From assembly GCA_013396525.1 (NCBI GenBank), contig VWYX01000659.1, positions 125,099-189,098 of the forward strand: 64,000 nt of DNA, written 5' to 3'. The notes under the pieces were generated by a model. The model was not told the origin of the DNA and searched no databases. It saw nothing but the letters and a program-made list of their open reading frames with translations. A program made the translations under genes and the position numbers. This DNA is from Chaetorhynchus papuensis. Taxonomy: Eukaryota > Chordata > Aves > Passeriformes > Rhipiduridae. Of this stretch, positions 1 to 12,270 are shown in pieces; the first letter of the stretch is position 1; each line of letters begins with the position of its first letter.

Positions 1-969
1 TCCTATTCAGTTTAATCTCTTTTATCATCAGATTTTACCAATCTAGCTCCACAAAGAGATCTCCAGGTCAGACAGCTTCTGTCAAAACTGCCTGCAGAAC
101 TCGTGTCTAGAATTCTTATGTTAACATAATTTTGAACCACCAGATATATACTACAGCCATTTTAGCCATGGTATTTTTTTCCTCTTTTCTTTTTACAGAA
201 TGCAGCTGTGTGACAGGGCCAAGTTTCCTTTGAACCACAGGCTTTTCTCATTACTTTAGTCATTTCCAGTCTCACTGTTCACTTTTTGAAATCATCTATA
301 CAACTTGGCAGATGGAGCTGCATCTGGATGAATCAAAAAAGTTCTTATTACTGTTTCAAAACTCAGGTTACCTCACAGCAACAAAGGCTCAAATCAAACT
401 GGCCCCCCACATGCTACAATATCAGCATACACGAACTTTCTTGAGACATATTTCACTTTATTAGGAGCTAAATAGCCATTTTAAGGTAACTATATGGGCT
501 CTTCATTCTATAGCAAATGGAGAAAAAAATGGAGGTATTACTTGATCCATCTAAAGACAAATCACTCTCCAGGGGAGCCATGCTCTTCATGCTGACTGCA
601 GTTAAAACCTAGGTGACTAATACATACCAAGCATATATATATTTTGCACAATTGATATGAAATAAAATTAATCTCATCCCTAATTATCTATGTTGTTATG
701 ATTTCTAGCCACATTTTTGTGTTCTATAGCATTTGGTATGAAAAAGCTAAGAAGCTTTTCTTTATATGCTGTCTCAAGGAATTAAATCCTAATTCCACCA
801 GAACTCACTGCACTTCAGGAAGAACCAAACATCCTCCTTACTCTAGCAAAAGATTCACACAGCCCAGAGAAACAGCACTCTCACAAGGCTGCCTTCTGCA
901 ACACTTGACAATATGAAAAGACAAGGGAAACAGTCAGCAGATTAACTGTTGAACAAACTGTGCTATTTA

Positions 970-1019
970 NNNNNNNNNNNNNNNNNNNNNNNNNNNNNNN
1001 NNNNNNNNNNNNNNNNNNN
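970..1019. other. Assembly gap (50 N)
   Basis: Fifty N bases directly abut an alternating TA run, so the gap most likely sits in an unresolved (TA)n microsatellite. The round length suggests a placeholder rather than a measured size. Confidence 0.97.
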
Positions 1020-1038
1020 TATATATATATATTTATAT
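1020..1038. repeat. (TA)n microsatellite remnant at the gap edge
   Basis: Alternating T and A for about 12 bases, then ATTTATATG, starting at the last N. The true repeat probably extends into the gap. Confidence 0.75.
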
Positions 1039-2025
1039 GCACACATGAAGTGTTGATTAGTACTAGAGGTATTTCTCTAGGGGAACAGAAACAGCTATTT
1101 GCACACAAGGCAGGAGATAATACACGCAGTCCTGGGCCAGGTGGAAGTTACTCATTGCCATTCCCTGGATTTCTCACACAAATTGATCTCACAGTGAGAG
1201 CTGACAACGTGAACCTCTGGCTAAAGGACGGTGCCAAGAAGCTGGGCGTGATATGAACCTGAAAGCAGGAGGCAGAGAAGGATGATGCCCTGTTACACCT
1301 CCAAGCAGCAGCTTTGCACCTGTGACTGCAGCATGAGCTCCACCAGTACACCTGTAACAATTTCAGCACAAAATCCGTACAGAGACTTGGTCATACGATG
1401 GCAGTAGCAGACACCAGCTTTGGCCATGCAGTTTGTCTGTCTTCCCTGCTGAGCATCAGCCGAGTTCTGTTTCTCCTATTGTGGGCAACTCAGTCTAAGA
1501 TCCATACAATGTGTGTCCTGGGCAGGTGCAGGATGTATGCCATCCATACATCCAGCCCAACAGACTCCCAGGCTTGCTCCCATCAGCACATTATGGAGTT
1601 TGGGTGCTCCTTTGAATTCTCCTTCGCAAATGAAGTGAAATGAAAACAATTAAAGCCCGCACAAAGCCAGAGGCTAGGGCATTCTCATTTCCTCTGGCTA
1701 AACAGAAAATGAGTAGATTAATTTGCAGAATACTTGTGCATGAGCACAGATGCCAGAAATCTCTATTTCCCCTTAGCAAAGCTTCTTTTCATGTTTTTTA
1801 ATTTATTTACAAATCAAATATTCTTCAAGTGGGTATGTTTTACAGGATTCTCAAGAGTATCGTGAATGACAAACCAAAGGGCTAGAACTCCTTAAGTGAT
1901 TATATAATCCAAGAGTTGCAAACCACTGGGATTTTACTGTATAACCCTGACGAGGATAAAAAGCAGCCCTGCATTATTAATGCTAGCTCTCTTTCCTTTT
2001 TTTTTTTTTTATCTCAAGCAAAGGC

Positions 2026-2031
2026 ACTTAC
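2026..2031 (-). other. GPR158: Splice donor of the GPR158 exon
   Basis: The plus strand reads ACTTAC, which is GTAAGT on the minus strand, the consensus U1-binding 5' splice site. It follows CAGA, so the downstream intron is in phase 1. Confidence 0.92.
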
Positions 2032-2134
2032 TCTGAAAGCTGTTCACTGAGAAGATGTTGGGATGATAGAATCCAGCCTTGCAAATACATTTGTAGGCTC
2101 CAAGCACAAATCCAAGGCCTTTAATTGGCATGCA
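2032..2134 (-). CDS. GPR158: Internal coding exon of GPR158 (metabotropic glycine receptor), EGF-like segment
   Basis: Read on the minus strand, the 103-bp exon opens in phase 0 with CMPIKGLGFVLG, continues through CICKAGFYHP and ends one base into a codon. From memory, human GPR158 has nearly the same residues (CMPIKGLGFVLGAY, CICKAGFYHP) in its extracellular part, between the Cache domain and the first membrane helix. The paralogue GPR179 diverges here. The visible cysteines fit the CxC-GF pattern of an EGF-like module. GPR158 is a neuronal class C receptor that holds the RGS7-Gbeta5 complex at the membrane and was recently reported to sense glycine through its Cache domain. The boundaries are set by a CAG acceptor behind a long pyrimidine tract and a GTAAGT donor. 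The bird sequence differs from human after FYHP. No other exon of the gene was recognised in the window. Confidence 0.93.
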
Positions 2135-2160
2135 CTGTGAGAAAGGAAAAAAAAGAAAAG
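2135..2160 (-). other. GPR158: Splice acceptor of the GPR158 exon
   Basis: On the minus strand this reads as an almost pure pyrimidine tract (the plus strand is purine-rich at 2138-2160) ending in CACAG directly before the TGC codon. It is a near-ideal 3' splice site and fixes the start of the exon in phase 0. Confidence 0.92.
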
Positions 2161-5100
2161 TCATGCAGATAATCATACAACTGTATACTCAGATGTACAT
2201 TCAAGCATAAAAACATTACAAGATGCTCTGTGCAGACTTCTACGAACAAACAGGCACTCCTTCCAGACTGACAGTACTTTCTCAGCAGCTTTTCCCATAT
2301 ATCCCATATATCATTCCAGTTTTTTTGCCTTGTTGTTCATCTCCAACAAACAGCAAAGACAGCTATAATCAAGACTGTCCCACTGATAAACTGACCAAGT
2401 GACAAATTTGACTCTTGCACATTTGATCTAGGCAGGACATCAGACAGTTGTGGTTTTTCCTGAAGGGTTTCCAGCACTTTTTCCCAGCACAGCAGGTGGG
2501 TTTCAGACAGCTGGAGCTCACACTAGGTGAGGAAGAACATGAACACCTGCAGCCAAGCCCCAACCTCCTGCTGGCAGCACATGCCAGTGCCCCTGCAACC
2601 ACAGCAAAGTGGAGATAGCCCAGCTAAGAGAAAGACAACAACCAGTTACATAAAATGGCTGCAGACATAAATCTGACCTGGGTGAAAGAGAGAAAACCTA
2701 CACCAACAGGAGCTCCATACTTTTAAAATCTCTTGTAATTTTTCCAGGTAGCAATATGTGAAACGAGTTTTGTTTAAACTCAGCTTCACTCTTGCTTAGT
2801 TTTGTCATCAGGTCAGCCACAGCAAATTGATTACCATGACAGAACATCTACTGTCAGAGCATTTCTGTACATCAAATAGACTTTGCCTAGTACAGAGGGA
2901 AGAAACAGTCCAGCAACATAAAGGTAGCAACACTTGTAAAATGATGATTCCCAGAACAGTTTATTTCACTTCATCAGATGAAAGTAGACTACTACACTAC
3001 CTGCCTTTCCCATGAGTACAGGTGTACCTATAGTGCAGGTGTACCACGAATATGAACTAGACACTAGCAGTTCCTCAGTGACCAATGGAATGATTTAACT
3101 AAAACAGCCTCTGTCCTCTCACCTCCATATTTTTTACTTGTTTGTGACTGTCTGCGACTCTAGGATATGCTTCAACATCTACCTGCCTGTGACTGGGAGG
3201 AAGATGCAGAGGACAGAGTTCAGTAAAAAATACCTGAGTACAAAAAAATCAAATGTACACCAAGAGAGGACAGTCTGCACTGTAGGCACTTTAGAAAAAC
3301 TCAGGAAAAAAAAGTTAAGAGTTTCATATTATCTCAAATTTCAGCTTTTTGACATAATTCTGCCTGATGTTAGGAGAGCCACTTTGCTTTTCTTTGCCTC
3401 AGTTCCCCAGATAGTATCATCTCTTCTTGCACCCTTTGCCAATCTGATGTCAGTGCAGGCAGTGCAGGCCTGCAGGTGCTTTTGGAAAAGAACCAGTAAG
3501 TAGGAAGCTGGTATGCAAGAACACTGAAAATTCATTCAGCCTCTGTATAAACATGAAAGAAGGAAAAAAAAATTAGGAAAGAGAAGCCCCAAATCTATTT
3601 TTTTTCCACATTTATCTTCACCCTGCAGAAATGTGACTGTTGACAGGATGGGGGACAGGAGATATTGAAGTGGGATGAGTGTGTGTGCAAGTCCAATGAC
3701 AGCCAAACCTCTTTAACCAAGCACAAAAAGATAGTTAAAGTAGTAAAAAGACTTTTTCAGAGAAAAATTCTTGTCAGCTTTCTGGCTTCTTGCTTTGTAA
3801 GATGAAGACACGTGGTGCTGTAGAGACTGCATTTTTTTTTTGAAGGAAAGGAAGAAGTAGCTCCTACTGTTTTGTGTGAATGCTGCAGCACCCCTAGTAC
3901 TGTATTCATAATCCTTTGCCACTGAACAAATTCATAGAGTCATAGAATTGTTCACAGCAAATATGCTGCAGGCTCATAAATCTGTTCTGCATTAAAACAA
4001 CAAATGCTTTACCGATGATCCTTTCACAAACATCCAATATTTACCCCAAATAAAAGTCTGTAACTTTTATTTTATTGTCACTGACCAATCTAGAACTTGA
4101 AAATGGACAAAATACTTCAAATGCTGTCATCTTTCATTGGTCTAGGACATTATCCTTGTTTCCAGATGTTGGCAGCTGTACTACAGCTTAAAAACCATCA
4201 GTCAAATTGTTTCTTGCAGTCCATATAATCCCAGGCAAAGGTGTAATAGAGATCAGAATATCATGTTGGAAGGTGGGATGCAGAGAAGGAGAGAAAGAAG
4301 CCTAGATCCCATTACATGCAATTTCAAACTCTGAAATTCCACTGTGCTCAACATTGCATGGAAACAGAACTATTTACAGCCTGAGTTTTTAAAAGAAATT
4401 ACAGCATCTAGGCAGGAAAAAACACTAAATACCATGAGGCCAAAAATGGGAAGAATACTTTCTCTGGAAAGAAAAAAATTCACTCTTTTTACAAAAGATT
4501 TAACAGATAATATTTTATTAACCAATGGTGGTAAATATTATGGTGAAAAAGGTAATAAATAAACTGTTTTCTGCTGTACAAAAGGAGTTTAGCAAACGAA
4601 GTCCAGATTTGTTTGTAATGTTTATTTACAGATAAAGGCTTTTCCTGCAGGTGAATCTGTAGGTGAATCTACACAATACACACCATGCACAAGCAAGCAG
4701 CTTTTGTCCTTGCCCTGACAAGTGGCACCTGCTTCCAGTGGCCCCAGTGGCAGACTCTGAGCCCAAGCCTTGCAAAGCTGCAAAGCTCAGCCCACAGAAC
4801 TGGCCATGGGCTTCAGACCCTCAGGAGCACAGGAACTGAGTGATGCACAACAGGCTGTGTAGACACAGCCAGCAAAATATTAATCTGCTGCTAAATTACT
4901 TAAGATTTGATCCATATAGAACTTAGCAGTGAATAAAAGCAGATGTGTGAAAAATATCTGCTTCCACATAAGCAAAAAAGAGGCAAGCACAAAACTGACC
5001 TGGTTTCGAATTTCATTATAAATGTGAAAGCAAAGCTCTGGGAATAAACCCACCATATTCCTGAGTATTTTTACCTCATCAGTAGTCATCACCTTTTTAA

Positions 5101-6421
5101 AAATCATACTTTATTCAATTCATAAAAGCAGCTACCTTAGGTTGGATCAGAAGCTCCATTTAGGCTTGTCACACCTCCTGTGTGCCAGCAGCCAGTGTTG
5201 AGGCAAACAGTGAAAGATGCAGGTGGCTACTGAGTGATCCCTCACCCATATGCCCTTCAGGACACCACACTCCTAAATGGAATTTGTATCGCTTTAACCT
5301 CCAGCCACTGGTTCTTATAGATGGCTTGGTGACAATTAAGATCAGCTTTATCATCATGTTTGCTAAAGAGAGAGTAATAGGTGTCTGTAGAATTCACACA
5401 GCACATTTATTCCACCTGTCTCTTCCCTGGTATTATATTCTTAGCTTTACAGCAGTAGTATAATTTAATGACTCCCAGGCTTTATATAGTAAGCTTTAAA
5501 TCATACATTCAGCTCAAAAAAAATTAGATATTCCATGAATATTTATCTTGAAATTATAAACAAATAGCTCTTGAATCAACACAAGATTTTAACAGATTTA
5601 AACACAACATCTAAACCAGTTTTTTAAAAGTCTGTATTGGTTTAATTTTATGCTGCTTGTTGTAAAGGACAAAGTTGGTAAAACCTAATGCGATAAAGAT
5701 TATCTCTGTTGGAAAGAAAATAAACCCTTCAAATAACCTGTGCAATTGCTTTGGAAGTCTGAGCCAAATCTTCTGGCACAAGAGAGACAAAGCCCTTCAT
5801 CAGATGTGATTAGCCAGAAACCAAGTGACAAAGTATTCAGCAGACACACAAAGCAGGTGAGACATCCAGAAGGGGAGAACAGGGTAAAAACAAACAAGTA
5901 GTTTAAGAGAAAGCATGTGGCATCGTGTCCCACATGTAATTTAGAAACTCAGATAAAGGACTAACAAATCCATCTTTTGGCATTCTGGAGCAGAGGGGGT
6001 AAACCAGTAATTTTAGAATTTGGGAGAAAAAAAAGAAAGAAAATGAAAATACAAAAGACTAAAAAGGCAGCCAGCCTTGAGTTGGGTATTTCAAGATTTT
6101 CAAAGAGCATCTTTCAAAATCTATATTTCCACATGCATACAGCAATGAGAATGTCTCCTTTTTTCTAAAGTCACCTCCTTGTTCAAAGGACATAGTAAGA
6201 GCAATGTCATGATAGATAAAGCTTAACAAAGATAATACAAGTCAGCCCATGTTTCTTTGCTCTGGTTAGGGGCAGTGCATAAGGGATTTTTAGAAAATGC
6301 AATGTATAGAGTAATTTTGTGCCTGGCACACAATAGCAGCTGGAGCAGGTTGGTGTCCTGCAAGACCCCTGGAGGATTTTTCTGATCCTGTTTACCACTC
6401 AAGTCAAGCACACTCACTCAT
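2161..6421. other. Intronic DNA with no firm feature
   Basis: AT-rich unique-looking sequence. A possible very short decayed CR1 tail sits near 3931-3954 (two ATAGA-type motifs) but is too short to call. Open frames here, including one of 121 codons at 3138-3503 (+), have chance length and resemble no protein I know. Confidence 0.6.
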
Positions 6422-6560
6422 AAAAGAAAAAAAAAAACCAAAACAAACAACAACCAACCAACCAAACAAACAAAATCAACAAAAAAAAGACAACAAAAAA
6501 AAACCAAAACCAAACAAAATAAAAGGAAACAACAACAACAAAAAAGGAAGACAAAAGCCA
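6422..6560. repeat. A/C-only low-complexity tract, (CAAA)n-like
   Basis: About 140 bases built almost only from A and C on the plus strand: runs of A broken by AAC, CCAAC and CAAA units, with a few AG steps. It is a simple-sequence region of strong strand asymmetry, possibly grown from an old poly(A) tail, although no retroelement body is visible next to it. Confidence 0.85.
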
Positions 6561-9524
6561 AAGTCTCTTTGCCTAAGTCACTGACAGCTCTATCATTGAC
6601 AAGGCTTTACCCACTGATTTTCTCACTTCATTTACCCTTCAAGACCAGAGTGTTGTGTTACACTGTGTTTGCAGCCTCACAAGCAAGCAGTGAGTACATC
6701 CACGCTTCCAAGAACCTTGTGCATCACCTGGGAGGCCCTGCTTGCCTCCAGACAGCTTAGGAGGCAGCCAGCGTGGCAACCACACTACTCATTAACTTTT
6801 CTTTTCAAATACAACATTTTGTTTCAAAGAGACAGGACAGGGTTGGCCACTCCATACGTTTACTGCACTGTTACCTGGGCGTCTGTACCTCTCCTCCTCC
6901 TTTCTGAGTGCATTGGTGGAGTTAATTATTTTTTATATTCAAATTAAAAATGTGTTTTCCAACAACAAGAGACTTAGAATAACATCAAGTTGTTTAAATC
7001 TGAGTCAGTCAAAGCACAGCAAGAGCTGATCTGATTCAACTTAGAGCAAAGGTAGCTGTCAGGACAATATTTGTCTTTATAGTTTGATGCTTTGCTAAAA
7101 ATTCTTCAGTGCTTTTAAATTTGATTTTTCATTATTCTGGTTTTGTCAAGCATGGGATGAGAGTAAGTAGTGATGGAAAGGAGCCTCAGCTCATTCACAC
7201 AAATAATGATAAATGACACATGACAAAACATGAGCAGAAAAGTTAATGTCATTCACTAAATGTAAGGGACATTTAGTGTTTAACATCTAATTAACGTCTT
7301 TTGAAATGTGACTCAGTTTGGTGATCAGGCTGTATGTTTGAGGACACACAGGATTGATTCCCTTCTGCTTCTCATCTCCTTCACTTCAAAGATGATGTCA
7401 TCAGCCCACTGGTGAACAAACACTACAAACATGCAAGTACTACTGAAAAAAAATAATGATGGAAGTGGAGCATTTTGCAAAGAAATGAAGAGAGGAGATC
7501 AGAAATATGTACAAATCATAGTACCTTCTTGGAAGATGGTGAAAGGGGAAAAAGTTTAACTGAGCAGTGTTTAAAAGCAGGTTACTTGGGGGCCATGGTG
7601 GGGATAAGGAGCAGAAAACTCATCAACAGCTGTTGTCATGCACATGGAGAACCTGTGGTCAGCTTACAAATTAAGCTTCACACAAGATCCTTTACAGACA
7701 GATCAAAGTACAACAAAGTACAACAATTACAGCAATTTTCAGAGGATGGGTAGCTCGAACACTCATAGATCCTCAGCAGTGACTTTTTTAAAGACAGATT
7801 TTTCATTACGGCTGAAAACACCTGTGCAATCTACAGTCAGACTACTTTAAAAAAAATTATCTTCATTTGGTAGTCTGGAACTGACATTGATAACCTGAAT
7901 ATCACTTTAGAACACATCAAACTTCACTTTTGGTTAAGATACTAAACAATAAAATCACAATTTCTCTGCTTCTAGAAAACTGCACTGCAATTACAGGGGA
8001 ACCTGTTAACAGACACCAAAGGGACTTAGAATTTTATAGCCATTAAATAATGCAGTGTAATTAATTCGAAGGCACTTTCTCAGGGCCAGATATCCTTGGC
8101 TTTGAAGATGAGTTACGACATTTTTCATCATTAGCAAAGGTTAAACTTCATTTAGAGCAAGGTTCATTTCACTTCCTCAGTGTCTTAACTACGAGAGAAT
8201 TCTCTTCATGCTGTTTCTCTAACCCTTTCTTCCTATCACTAGGGTAATTGCAGGCTCTGCACACGGGCAATACTGGAAATATCAAACATTATCTGCAGAA
8301 GACCTTCCAGAAGCTGCCAAGCAATATGCCAAAACACACAGAGGTCCTTTACCTCTGGATGTCTGGTTCTGCCAGCTACTTCTGCATTCATCTGTAGCTT
8401 GGCAGCAACTGTTGCAAAGTTTGCCTGGAAGATGAGCCACACAGTGAGACAAGGGATTAAGAAAGCTTGCCAAAATCTGCAAGAATGTGAGTCATTTCCG
8501 AATTTATTTGGGGAGGGGGGCAGGGAGGAAAGCTGTATCTATTTCTGATCCCTACAAAGGATGCAGTGTTTTAAGAAATGCAGAATCCCTCAACTTTGTA
8601 TTACTTATCAATGTCCATTTTTTAACCAAATTTTCAGTTGGCCCATCTCTGCCAATAAATACAATTAATGGCCCTATGACAATGTAATATAATTCCATTC
8701 TGAAATCCATTTTGCACATTTATAAACTTTATTTAAAATGTTAATTTACAATACTAAAAACAGTCTTTCACATTTTCTTCTAAAGGCCAATAGGAACTAT
8801 TAGAATAGCCAATCCATCTCAGTAACTCATCAAGACAATTGTGGTGCTTAAGCAAAGAAAACTTATTCAGAATAGGAAAGAGTACCAGGGGGTGCACGGG
8901 AATTGCACAGCTCATCTCACAGAAGGACAGTGCCAAACATCCAGGAGACTGCACCATTCTTTGAAAAGAGTCTGACTCTGCTGAAGTGCTTCCAGCATGG
9001 ACAGCCTGCTGGCCCTGCTAGCTGGAAAGGGAAAAAATGTCCTATGGTTCATCCAAAAGCTAACAAATAGCTGCTATAATCAGTAGGTAATTTAGATGCA
9101 TAATTCAAAGAGGGGAATAAAATGGTGGAGAACAGTGCATGATATCTTAATAAGTTAACATGGACAACATGGCTAAACCAACATTTTCTAGCCAGCAGAT
9201 ATATCTGTCATTTCTATTGCATTTCCTAACAACCATTCATGTAATTACTTCTTTATTCCTAAAACATGATTTTTAGGCTGATTCAACACACTAGCAACCA
9301 TAACCACATTGAAAAGATCTGGTTTCAGACAGTGCAAGGGGGTCAGAAACTTGCTAAGTTCCCACAGGCTTCATGAAAATAACATCCTGGTAGAGAAGAG
9401 ATACCCTCTGAGTGTCCCTGCTGAGGGAGAGACTACATCACGAGGACATACCCTTTATTAGACACCACAGAATGCTCTTTGAGCATGCCACAGTCACAAG
9501 GAATGCTTTAGCTGGCACTGGTGC
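6561..9524. other. Intronic DNA with no firm feature
   Basis: Mostly AT-rich. A G-rich stretch at 8510-8528 has long G runs but lacks four separated GGG runs, so I do not call a quadruplex. No gene or repeat was recognised. Confidence 0.55.
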
Positions 9525-10018
9525 CATCTTAGACACCAGTGAACAGCGTAATATCCTCATAGACAAACTCAGGAAGTGTGGACTGGACAAGTGGACAGTG
9601 AGGTGGACTGAGAACTGGCTGAATGCCAGATCCCAGAGGGGGAAAATCAGTGGCACAAGGTGTAGCTGGAGGCCTGTCCCTAGTGGGGTCCCCCAGGGTT
9701 CAATACCAGGCCCAGTAATGTTTAACTTATTCATCAATGGCTCAGATGAAGGGGCAGAGGCCTCCTCAGCAAGTTCACTGTCAACACAAAGCTGGGAGGA
9801 GTGGCTGATACCCCAGAGAGCTGTGCAGCCCTTCGGAGGGACTTTGACAGGTTGGAGAGATGGGCAGAGAGGAACTGTCTGAAATTCAGCAGGGCCAAGT
9901 ACTCAAGAATCATCTGGACACAATCCCTGCTCTAGGAGAACCAGGCTTGAGCAGGGAGTTTGGGCCAGATAACTCACTGTGGTCCCTTCCAACCTGACCC
10001 ATTCTGTGATCTGTGATA
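9525..10018 (+). mobile_element. CR1 LINE fragment, reverse transcriptase part plus 3' tail, internally deleted
   Basis: The plus strand encodes NILIDKLRKCGLD, a WTVRW/ENWL stretch and SGVPQGSIPGPVMFNLFIN, the palm region of the avian CR1 ORF2 reverse transcriptase. A frameshift near 9755 moves the rest (TKLGG, DTPESCA, RLERWAERN) into another frame. The FADD catalytic box is gone: the residues read FTVN. After the KFSRAK-like segment near 9895 the sequence jumps to the CR1 3' untranslated tail, which ends in CATTCTGTGATCTGTGAT at about 10018. The copy is therefore 5'-truncated, internally deleted and inactive. Confidence 0.92.
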
Positions 10019-10118
10019 AGATAATATGTTAGGAAACCAGGCTACAATAACCTGATGTTCCCACTCCTTGGTATTCAGCCCATCTTTAGGACTTGTTGCC
10101 TATTTTTCCAGAGGTTTC

Positions 10119-10154
10119 GACTACTCAAGACTGCCAGGAGTCTTGAGTTGAGTC
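10119..10154. repeat. Perfect inverted repeat (hairpin)
   Basis: ACTCAAGACT (10123-10132) and AGTCTTGAGT (10139-10148) are exact reverse complements around the 6-base loop GCCAGG. GACT outside on the left pairs with AGTC on the right after a 2-base bulge, giving 14 pairs. Confidence 0.8.
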
Positions 10155-12173
10155 CAACTGTGTGAAGTTGAATAAATGATGTTCCTACTTACAAAATTAA
10201 TTCTTACTGAAATTCTACTTGAGGATTTTGTGTGCAACATGGGTGAGAAGACAGCTACATAAAGGCTCAGATTTTGATATATTTGGTCAATTTACAGCAC
10301 TCTTTCCCTTCTATACTGGTGTCACATTAGACAGAAATTGAAGGAAAATACCCACCTCACTACTTCGTAAATGAAGACATGGCATCTTCTACCACAAAAC
10401 ATGGTCTGACATAATCAGTTACACAAGTCATTCTGTATTTGGTGGTCATTGGTAAAACTGGACTCTCAGCTAAGTTCTGTCCATCAGCAGCATGCATTTT
10501 AAAAACATATTTCTTTCATTCAAGAAGATGGTCAAGTCCTGCAGCAGAATGCTCTCTCTGTCCACGACTTGGTCAATATCCTTTCATTAATTTTGGTTCA
10601 TTCTGGACTGTAGCCTCTACAGTTTGACAATGTGTCAACTCATCAGGAAAGTTAATCTTACTTACAAGATACAGTCAGAATTTGAGTTTTTCTACTTGTC
10701 AAGCGTATTTCCATGTTCAGGCACAAGTGTCCCGTCCTCAGGGTTGGAATGTCCCCCAGAACTAAAGTTCAGAGCACAGTTTCTGGGTTTAACCATGATC
10801 TGAGCTCTGTTAAATTACAGATTCTTCTTGATTGCTTTCAATCCCTCAGTGAGAAGAAGCACCATATTGTTGCTGTCAGAAAAAAATCCTCCCCAAATCC
10901 CACTGCTTGACAGCAACAGCTTCACACTGATCTCCACAGCCTGGAGCTGCACACTCACTCATTACGAGGCACAAGTCCCACAGAGGTGCTGCATGTCCCA
11001 CTAGCACCATGAAAACAGAGCACCCACTATTTGCCAGCTATTTGCTAGCCCATTCCACCTCTTCTGCAGCACTAGGCAAGCACAAGAGTTTTTAAAAATG
11101 CTTTGGGCAAGACAGTTAAACTTTTGAGCAACAAATCAGAAACAAAATGTTATAACAACCTAATATGAAACAGCAATATACTTGATAAATTAATACCCGT
11201 CTAGTTGCTTACTGCTTCTCATCCAGGACATCTCAGAGATCAGCCATGAGAGCACACCATGAAATGCTGCTTTTTGCTCTGAACACTTGTTTTTTCCTGC
11301 AACCTTTATCAGATTTGCTGAAAAATGCCCTGAATAGTAACTGTTCCATAGGCAAGTCCTCACTTCTAGGTCTAAGGCTAGCCAGAAGGTTGGTGATCAA
11401 GCCCCATATATGAAGCCACCATATTCTAGACAGACACCTTGAAAATATTTCCTCTATTCTTCTGCTTCACTTATTTCAAGTCTAGATTGTTACTTTTTTT
11501 CCAAAGCCAATGTAGCCTTGATGACTCAGATCTCACTCCTCCATTGCCTTCTGGAGCTGGACGGTTTGGCCATGAATGTAAATTTCTTAGAAGTTTCATT
11601 CTAAATGGCTGCTTTTGATATTTAATGATGCTTCTCTCTGCCCATCATTATTTTTCCTTCAGGTCTGCACTTATTCCAACAAGGCTATTCCTGTGCCCTG
11701 GTGATTAAGACACTTTTCCCTGTTCTGCTCGACTGCCATTTCCTGCCCAAGCTGAGCTCCTCCTTCACACAAGCCTCCAATCAGCCAGCCTCCATTTAAC
11801 ATTAGGAAAGCCACACACTATAAAGCTGTTCTCTGAAGGTCACAGTGTAACATAAGCTTTGACACAGCCCTGTAAAGAGCATTCAGACTAAGAATAAGGT
11901 TTGTGTCCAGATATCTATAGGAATGCAAATATTCCCTTGTCCCGTCTCCAACAGGGAGTCCCTGGGTCACAGGGTACTCTCGCTCCCACAGAAATTCTAA
12001 GTGGGTGGGACTGTGCTGGAGCACATCACCCACAGCTTAACTGGTCCCAGAACCCTGCAGGGGCTTTGGGACAGTGTTATGCCAGGGAATCCTAGGAACA
12101 GTCCAGACTCACAAGTGTGCCAAGGTGGCTTAAAATCTTGGTAGCAGCCCTCCTCTGTTGTGAGATCTTTAAA

Positions 12174-12270
12174 CAGGACAGATTTCTTCTTGTGTAAATA
12201 TGAAGTACAGATTCCTGCACTGTGAGGGCTCCAACCAGGACAGCTTTCTTCTCGTATAAATCTGTAGTAT
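12174..12270. repeat. Imperfect tandem duplication, period about 62 bp
   Basis: A stretch of about 35 bases starting CAGGACAG.TTTCTTCT at 12174 recurs at 12236 with about seven differences. No similar third unit follows. Confidence 0.65.

Larger units (their letters stand above)
1..2031 (-). other. GPR158: GPR158 intron downstream of the exon (partial)
   Basis: The next expected coding segment, the start of the membrane domain, is not visible, so this intron runs off the left edge. It contains a 50-base assembly gap beside a TA repeat, a T-rich run at 1991-2010 just inside the donor, and no recognisable repeat or gene otherwise. Small open frames here have chance length and no splice context. 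Confidence 0.8.

Noticed and set aside
3931..3954. Possible tiny CR1 tail (ATAGAGTCATAGAATTG)
   Set aside because: Too short and not followed by any further CR1 sequence.
8510..8528. G-rich stretch as a possible quadruplex
   Set aside because: It does not contain four separable runs of three G.
10674..10770. Minus-strand frame of about 33 codons ending at a GTAAGT
   Set aside because: Too short, closed by a stop upstream and without an acceptor. It shows how easily exon-like frames arise here.
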